In this document: positions 56,873 through 64,000 of the stretch, in pieces
Position numbering within the stretch: the first letter of the stretch is position 1
How the letters are laid out: the number at the start of each line of letters is the position of its first letter
Source: Phytophthora colocasiae
Lineage: Eukaryota; Oomycota; Peronosporomycetes; Peronosporales; Peronosporaceae
NCBI GenBank assembly: GCA_018806915.1
Contig: JAGKQI010000022.1
Span: forward strand, 372,001 to 436,000
DNA length: 64,000 nucleotides
Direction: 5' to 3'
The notes under the pieces: model-generated
The model's database searches: none
Told to the model about the DNA's origin: nothing
Seen by the model: only the letters and a program-made list of their open reading frames with translations
Position numbers and translations under genes: made by a program

Positions 56873-58656
56873 GGTTGGCGCGTTCCGCAGTAGCATTCGT
56901 CTGATGCGCATATCGAACCGTCGGCTGGACTTCAATGCCATGATTGTCGTAAAAGGCCTTGAGCGAGTTGGTCGCGAACTCCTTGGCACCGTCATGACGC
57001 ACGAACTTGACCCTGGCATCGAATTGGCGCTCCACTTTAGCGATGAACTTGCGCAGACAGTCTTCACTCTCCGACTTGGCGCGCAAACAGAATCCCGTCA
57101 TGCAGCCGCTGGCTTCGTCAGTGATCAGCAGTAGATACTTGCTGCCACCAAGCGACTCTTTCTCCATGGGGCCACAAAGGTCGAAGTGCAGGAACTCGAA
57201 TGGCTTGTACTTGGGCTTGTCCGGGTTACTCGGAAAGGGTTTTTGGACCATCTTCCCTTGCTGACACCCGCGGCATCCGCTTGAGTTCTTCGACGATGTC
57301 GGCATTTTCGCGCCCGTCACCATGCCGCTCGAAACCATCTTCCGTAGCACGTCGTTCGGAGCATGACCCATCCGCGCATGAAGATCGACACTGTTGATCG
57401 AGACCGTAGTCGTCGAATTGGCAGAACCCTTGGGTACTCGTAGCCAGTAGAGTCCGTCGATCAGGTCTGCGGAAGCAACGATCTTCTTCGACGACTTGCG
57501 CGCAATGTGCATCTCGGAGCCGTCAAACACAACCTTGAAATCTCCACCTCGGTTAATCTGAGGCACAGACAGCAGGTTCTTGTTCATACTCGGCACGTAG
57601 AGAGCATCTTCGATTCGGACGTCGCGCACACTCCGGTTGGGCAGAATCACTTGTTGCACAACGGTACTAACTCCCAAAATCTTGGCCGTTTGACCGTTGG
57701 CAACTGTGAGTTCGCCTTCGTCGCGCAAGTTGATGTCGATGAACTTGGACTTGTCGTTGCAAATGTGGTGGGTTGCACCACTGTCGATCGCCCATGAGCC
57801 TTGAAACTTCTTGCCCGACGACATTCCACACGCTGTCGACATGGAGACTGCAAACGCGATGTAGTCGTCATCGTCGTCGCACCACTCAACGTTGCTGGCA
57901 CCGCGACCACCTCGGCCGCGTCGTGCTCCTCGATTTTCTTCTTTCTGCTTGGTCCAGCACTTGTCGATAACGTGCCCCAATTTTCCGCAGTAGTCACACC
58001 GGCGAGTTTGACGCTCGGCGTTGAAGGCCTTTGCTGCTTCCTCGATTTTCACCGCCGCAGTCTTCTCGCCTTGTCGCTTGATATGCTCATTCGTGAGCAC
58101 CTTCACTACATCTTGCGTCCGCAGCTCTGCATTGCTCATCTCCATGTTGAGTACGACGTTCTCGTAGCTCTTGGGCAGACTGCGCAGCAAGCAGATCGCC
58201 ACATCCTCGTCCTCTATCTTGGCGCCGATACTGCTAAGCTTCGCGCTGATGTTGAGGACTTCGTTGCAATGGTGAAGGATGTTTCCGCCTTCTGCCATCT
58301 CCATGCTGAAGAGCTGACGCTTGAGATATATGCGTCCAGCCTTCTGCGATCCACCGTAAAGGGTACGCAAGCGCGCCCACGCGACCCAGGCTTCCTCGTA
58401 GTCGTCGACAACATGATGGTAGTCCGCGTCCATGTGGAGGAGCATCAGACCGAAGGCGACGTTGCTCGACTTGACATACTCGTCCTTGGCCCTGGAGTCC
58501 GTGAACGTAGGCGTCGTCTCGCGGTTCACCACATTCCCACCGACTTGGTCAGGAACACGCCACGCATGTAACGGTTCCACGTGGCGTAGTTCTCGCCGTT
58601 GAACTTGTCGATGGAGATCTTGGTATCTTGGACAGATGACATGGTACTTGGGCTCA
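56873..58656 (-). pseudogene. gag-pol: Copia unit 3, 5' part: gag, protease, integrase core (split by Gypsy-B2)
   Basis: ATG at 58656. Gag carries the same net one-base loss near 58535 as unit 2. After it the frame is open to the insertion point: [40 protein letters not shown], knuckle [14 protein letters not shown], protease [86 protein letters not shown]. Gypsy-B2 interrupts directly after ANRT, within the integrase. Confidence 0.9.
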
Positions 58657-58795
58657 TAACCTGAAGAAGGTCGTGGTAGAGGTTGTCTTGCGAGGGAGTG
58701 ACTGCCGAAGCTTGGGGCGAGGAGGCCGAGGCGAGGGAAGTCACTTGAGGGGTAGAATGGAAATTCAGAAGTGATTGATTGATATGAGCTTACAC

Positions 58796-58943
58796 TGTTT
58801 TCTCTACCTGGTCTGCATCCAATCATTTGGTGCATCCAATCACCAACATTCTGTACTCGTCCAATCATCCTACTCGTCTAATCATCGGTGGCGTAAACAT
58901 CTTACCGTAATCATTGCGGGATCGTATTGGATCACCTGCAACA
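58796..58943 (-). repeat. Copia LTR L3 (148 bp)
   Basis: CCTACTCG variant as in L0 and L4. Confidence 0.88.
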
Positions 58944-58950
58944 GCCCCTC

Positions 58951-61900
58951 TCAATGCGAACACGCTTGAACGCCAAGAGCCGTCGTTAAGTCCTTGTGAC
59001 GAGGTCCGCCGAGTCCCTTGGTCAAGATGTCGGCCAGCATGGTCGTGGTCTCGCAGTACTCGACGATCACTTCACCGCGCTTGACTTCATCACGGATGTG
59101 GTGGTACTTGATGTCGATGTGCTTCGCGCGGCCATGGTTCACAGGGTTCTTCGTCATCTTGATGCACGACTGATTGTCTTCGAAAATCTTCAGATCCGGG
59201 ATGTCTTCGCCTGCAGCGTCAAGGATCTCACACAGAAGCTTGTGCACCCACTTGCCTTCTTGGATTGCCAGACTGAGCGCAATGTACTCGGCTTCACTCG
59301 TGGAAAGAGACACACTCGATTGCTTCTTGGATCCCCACGACACAGGTCCGCCAAGAACTTGAAACAGGTAGCCCGAAGTCGACTTGCGGTCACTGTGGTC
59401 ACCAGCCCAGTCTGCATCCGAATAGCCACGAAAGTCGATTCCCTTGGTCGGCAAAAAACAGAGTCCATGCGACTTGGTGCCCTGAAGGTAACGGAAGATG
59501 CGCTTGACTGCAATCCAGTGCTCGACTTGAGGATTCTCCATGAAGCGCGAAACGTAACCAACTGCAAAAGCAATGTCCGGGCGAGTCGACGTCATCAAGT
59601 GTATGAGAGCACCGACAGCTTCGCGGAACGACGCATCCAACTTGGTCGAGACGTCACTGGCAACGAGCTTCATGCTGAGGTCGACTGGACTGGCAGCAGG
59701 TTTGCAGTTCTGCATGCCAAAGCGCTCCAGGATGTCGTTGATGTAGCGAGCTTGACTCAATGTGACACTGCCATCCGCATTGTCGACCACCTCAATCCCC
59801 AGAATGAAGGAACATTTGCCGCTGTCGGTCATCTCGAATCGTGCCTTGAGCTGTTTCTTGACTTCAGCAATGATCGTCGAAGAGCTTCCGGTCACCAAAA
59901 CATCGTCGACGTACACCAGCATCAGAACGCAGTCACCATCGACAATCTTGATGTAGAGGCACGGATCGTAGCTCGAAACGCGAAATCCGATGGAGCGCAC
60001 ATACTCGTCAAAAAGTCTCATTCCACACTCGAGAAGCTTGCTTGAGACCGTAGATCGCCTTGAGCAGTTCCACGCAGTCGTAGCCGTCATCAAGTTCCAC
60101 GCCTTCTGAACACTGCAGAACACCTTCTCCTTCATCAAGCCGTACAGGAACGCCGTGACGACATCAAGTTGGTCGAGAGGCCAATTGAAGAACTTGGCCA
60201 CAGCGATGATCATTCGCAGCGTGACGTACTTGACCACCGGCGAAAACGTCTCGGTGTAGTCGATACCATACTTCTGCACAAATCCTTTCGCGACGAGTCG
60301 AGCCTTGTACTTCTCGATGGACCCGTCGGCTTTACGCTTGATCTTGAACACCCACGTGGTTCCGACCGCGCGTTGGGTGTTCGGTAATTTGGCGCCACGA
60401 AACACTCCCACGAAGTCACATCGACTTGAGTTCTGCTCGGATCGCCTTCCGCCAGTGGACTTGGTCTTCGCCGCTCACAGCATCTTGGAACGTCTTCGGC
60501 TCGGCGCTGTCACTCGTCTCCACTGCATTGGCACTCGCACGCCAGTACATCGGCTGAGTCGAGTCATCATCATCATTGTCTTCAGATTTGGCTTCTTGAT
60601 GGTCGGAGTCCGGAGCGCTTGCTTCTTCTAATCCAGCGCTGCGACGCGGTCGACGAACATGTTCACGATCCTCAGCATTAGAACGAGCCTTGCGTTTCCC
60701 AGCCTGCTTGAATTCACGCGTTCCATGGTCGTTCGAAATCTCGAGGTCTTCAAGGATATCCGCAGCATCTTCGACATCTTCATCATCATCCACAACAACA
60801 TTGGCGTCGTCGAAGGTCGATTCGTCGAAAGTGACATCGCGAGAAATTACTACCTGGCCCGCCTCGATGTCATAAACGCGATACGCCTTCGAACGCTCTT
60901 CATAGCCCATGAAAATTCCTTCACGAGCCTTGGGGTCCCACTTGAGTCGCTTCTCCTTCGGCGTCAGGACGTAGGCCTTGCACCCGAAAACGCGCATGTG
61001 CTTCACGTTGGGCTTCCTCTTGTACACAATCTCAAACGGCGTCTTCCCTGGGACCTTGGGTGACGGCAGTCGATTCTTGATGTAAATTGCCGTCATCGCC
61101 GCTTTCCGCCCAAAACGTCTTGTCCAAACGTGCGAAGTGAAGCATGCTGCGCCCGATAGTCACAATCGTCCGGTTGGCGCGTTCCGCAGTAGCATTCGTC
61201 TGATGCGCATATCGAACCGTCGGCTGGACTTCAATGCCATGATTGTCGTAAAAGGCCTTGAGCGAGTTGGTCGCGAACTCCTTGGCACCGTCATGACGCA
61301 CGAACTTGACCCTGGCATCGAATTGGCGCTCCACTTTAGCGATGAACTTGCGCAGACAGTCTTCACTCTCCGACTTGGCGCGCAAACAGAATCCCGTCAT
61401 GCAGCCGCTGGCTTCGTCAGTGATCAGCAGTAGATACTTGCTGCCACCAAGCGACTCTTTCTCCATGGGGCCACAAAGGTCGAAGTGCAGGAACTCGAAT
61501 GGCTTGTACTTGGGCTTGTCCGGGTTACTCGGAAAGGGTTTTTGGACCATCTTCCCTTGCTGACACCCGCGGCATCCGCTTGAGTTCTTCGACGATGTCG
61601 GCATTTTCGCGCCCGTCACCATGCCGCTCGAAACCATCTTCCGTAGCACGTCGTTCGGAGCATGACCCATCCGCGCATGAAGATCGACACTGTTGATCGA
61701 GACCGTAGTCGTCGAATTGGCAGAACCCTTGGGTACTCGTAGCCAGTAGAGTCCGTCGATCAGGTCTGCGGAAGCAACGATCTTCTTCGACGACTTGCGC
61801 GCAATGTGCATCTCGGAGCCGTCAAACACCACCTTGAAATCTCCACCTCGGTTAATCTGAGGCACAGACAGCAGGTTCTTGTTCATACTCGGCACGTAGA

Positions 61901-62959
61901 GAGCATCTTCGATTCGGACGTCGCGCACACTCCGGTTGGGCAGAATCACTTGTTGCACAACGGTACCAACTCCCAAAATCTTGGCCGTTTGACCGTTGGC
62001 AACTGTGAGTTCGCCTTCGTCGCGCAAGTTGATGTCGATGAACTTGGACTTGTCGTTGCAAATGTGGTGGGTTGCACCACTGTCGATCGCCCATGAGCCT
62101 TGAAACTTCTTGCCCGACGACATTCCACACGCTGTCGACATGGAGACTGCAAACGCAATGTAGTCGTCATCGTCGTCGCACCACTCAACGTTGCTGGCAC
62201 CGCGACCACCTCGGCCGCGTCGTGCTCCTCGATTTTCTTCTTTCTGCTTGGTCCAGCACTTGTCGATAACGTGCCCCAATTCTTCCGCAGTAGTCACACC
62301 GGCGAGTTTGACGCTCGGCGTTGAAGGCCTTTGCTGCTTCCTCGATTTTCACCGCCGCAGTCTTCTCGCCTTTGTCGCTTGATATGCTCATTCGTGAGCA
62401 CCTTCACTACATCTTGCGTCCGCAGCTCTGCATTGCTCATCTCCATGTTGAGTACGACGTTCTCGTAGCTCTTGGGCAGACTGCGCAGCAAGCAGATCGC
62501 CACATCCTCGTCCTCTATCTTGGCGCCGATACTGCTAAGCTTCGCGCTGATGTTGAGGACTTCGTTGCAATGGTGAAGGATGTTTCCGCCTTCTGCCATC
62601 TCCATGCTGAAGAGCTGACGCTTGAGATATATGCGTCCAGCCTTCTGCGATCCACCGTAAAGGGTACGCAAGCGCGCCCACGCGACCCAGGCTTCCTCGT
62701 AGTCGTCGACAACATGATGGTAGTCCGCGTCCATGTGGAGGAGCATCAGACCGAAGGCGACGTTGCTCGACTTGACATACTCGTCCTTGGCCCTGGAGTC
62801 CGTGAACGTAGGCGTCGTCTCGCGGTTCACCACATTCCACACCGACTTGGTCAGGAACACGCCACGCATGTAACGGTTCCACGTGGCGTAGTTCTCGCCG
62901 TTGAACTTGTCGATGGAGATCTTGGTATCTTGGACAGATGACATGGTACTTGGGCTCAT
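58951..62959 (-). pseudogene. gag-pol: Copia unit 4 gag-pol polyprotein
   Basis: ATG at 62959. Gag is open to about 62370, where an extra T shifts the frame. 62297-61032 holds protease [15 protein letters not shown] and almost the whole integrase ([59 protein letters not shown]) up to an extra T near 61104. 61096-60416 is the integrase tail and acidic spacer ([20 protein letters not shown]). 60411-58951 is RT and RNase H with YVDDVLVTG, DADWAGDHSDRK and ACSH, with local shifts near 60014 and 60108. The best preserved complete unit. Confidence 0.9.
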
Positions 62960-63097
62960 AACCTGAAGAAGGTCGTGGTAGAGGTTGTCTTGCGAGGGGA
63001 GGACTGCCGAAGCTTGGGGCGAGGAGGCCGAGGCGAGGGAAGTCACTTGAGGGGTAGAATGGAAATTCAGAAGTGATTGATTGATATGAGCTTACAC

Positions 63098-63243
63098 TGT
63101 TTTCTACCTGGTCTGCATCCAATCATTTGGTGCATCCAATCACCAACATTCTGTACTCGTCCAATCATCCTACTCGTCTAATCATCGGTGGCGTAAACAT
63201 CTTACCGTAATCATTGCGGGATCGTATTGGATCACCTGCAACA
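63098..63243 (-). repeat. Copia LTR L4 (146 bp)
   Basis: As L3 but lacks two bases of the CTCTCT stretch near its left end. Confidence 0.86.
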
Positions 63244-63250
63244 GCCCCTC

Positions 63251-64000
63251 TCAATGCGAACACGCTTGAACGCCAAGAGCCGTCGTTAAGTCCTTGTGAC
63301 GAGGTCCGCCGAGTCCCTTGGTCAAGATGTCGGCCAGCATGGTCGTGGTCTCGCAGTACTCGACGATCACTTCACCGCGCTTGACTTCATCACGGATGTG
63401 GTGGTACTTGATGTCGATGTGCTTCGCGCGGCCATGGTTCACAGGGTTCTTCGTCATCTTGATGCACGACTGATTGTCTTCGAAAATCTTCAGATCCGGG
63501 ATGTCTTCGCCTGCAGCGTCAAGGATCTCACACAGAAGCTTGTGCACCCACTTGCCTTCTTGGATTGCCAGACTGAGCGCAATGTACTCGGCTTCACTCG
63601 TGGAAAGAGACACACTCGATTGCTTCTTGGATCCCCACGACACAGGTCCGCCAAGAACTTGAAACAGGTAGCCTGAAGTCGACTTGCGGTCACTGTGGTC
63701 ACCAGCCCAGTCTGCATCCGAATAGCCACGAAAGTCGATTCCCTTGGTCAGCAAAAAACAGAGTCCATGCGACTTGGTGCCCTGAAGGTAACGGAAGATG
63801 CGCTTGACTGCAATCCAGTGCTCGACTTGAGGATTCTCCATGAAGCGCGAAACGTAACCAACTGCAAAAGCAATGTCCGGGCGAGTCGACGTCATCAAGT
63901 GTATGAGAGCACCGACAGCTTCGCGGAACGGCGCATCCAACTTGGTCGAGACGTCACTGGCAACGAGCTTCATGCTGAGGTCGACTGGACTGGCAGCAGG
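63251..64000 (-). pseudogene. gag-pol: Copia unit 5, RNase H end (runs off the window)
   Basis: Open over its visible length: KLVASDVSTKLDAPFREAVG, TRPDIAFAVGYVSRFMENPQ, DADWAGDHSDRKSTSGYLF, STSEAEYIALSLA, NHGRAKHIDIKYHHIRDEVK, DILTKGLGG, ACSH. No break seen in 240 residues. RT and upstream domains are outside the window, so intactness is unknown; called pseudogene only by analogy with its neighbours. Confidence 0.7.

Larger units (their letters stand above)
37885..64000 (-). mobile_element. Tandem Copia array, at least five units in head-to-tail order
   Basis: Units of about 4.30 kb on the minus strand are separated by single 148-bp LTRs at 38020, 42332, 46629, 58796 and 63098. Equivalent positions near the pol end recur at 38191, 42504, 46801, 58971 (less 7874 bp for nested B2) and 63269: steps of 4313, 4297, 4296 and 4298 bp. 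Each LTR is flanked on both sides by internal sequence with no target duplication, so neighbours share an LTR. The left edge is a unit truncated to its LTR and leader; the right edge leaves the window. Copia order protease-integrase-RT-RNase H is clear. Confidence 0.93.

Noticed and set aside
1..64000. Envelope gene or retroviral relationship
   Set aside because: No signal peptide, membrane segment or furin-like site in any frame downstream of pol; the extra genes are antisense and coiled-coil.

Overview
The 64 kb window is built almost entirely of LTR retrotransposons. I can defend no host gene, rRNA, tRNA or CRISPR array. Element architectures point to an oomycete, probably Peronosporales (Phytophthora or a downy mildew). 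One family is Ty3/Gypsy with two RNase H domains plus a chromodomain, the architecture described for oomycete 'Chronos' elements. There are also two related chromodomain Gypsy families and a tandem Copia array. The organism call is inference from element type; no species marker is visible.

Layout. 1-9864: 3' part of a sense-strand Gypsy element (A1), with pol, an antisense gene and a 3' LTR. 9865-10355: inverted LTR fragment. 10715-32008: a second copy (A2) with both LTRs and a CTAT target duplication, split by an antisense-strand Gypsy element of another family (B1, 21977-29582, duplication GATCA). About 32430-37884: a 5'-truncated sense-strand Gypsy element (C) related to B. 37885-64000: head-to-tail array of Copia units on the minus strand, period about 4.3 kb, with one 148-bp LTR between neighbours. 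Its third unit is split by a second B element (B2, 48999-56867, duplication CGTCC). Nesting order: B1 entered A2, and B2 entered an already existing Copia unit.

Every long reading frame is broken by frameshifts, mostly single bases in homopolymers, so the copies look defective or the assembly keeps long-read indels. At least one frameshift is shared by neighbouring Copia units and so is inherited.

Main unusual signals. (1) Gypsy-C, and also Gypsy-B, are saturated with short perfect hairpins inside coding DNA; at one conserved peptide the stem bases differ between families by paired synonymous changes. (2) All Gypsy families here carry antisense open frames near the 3' end: a large coiled-coil protein in A, and in B and C a coiled coil encoded opposite the integrase-chromodomain linker. 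(3) The Copia array appears to have grown by DNA duplication and could be centromeric. (4) Gypsy-A is strongly enriched in GATC.

Many open frames begin at GTG or TTG rather than ATG, so most starts given are frame limits, not proven initiation codons.
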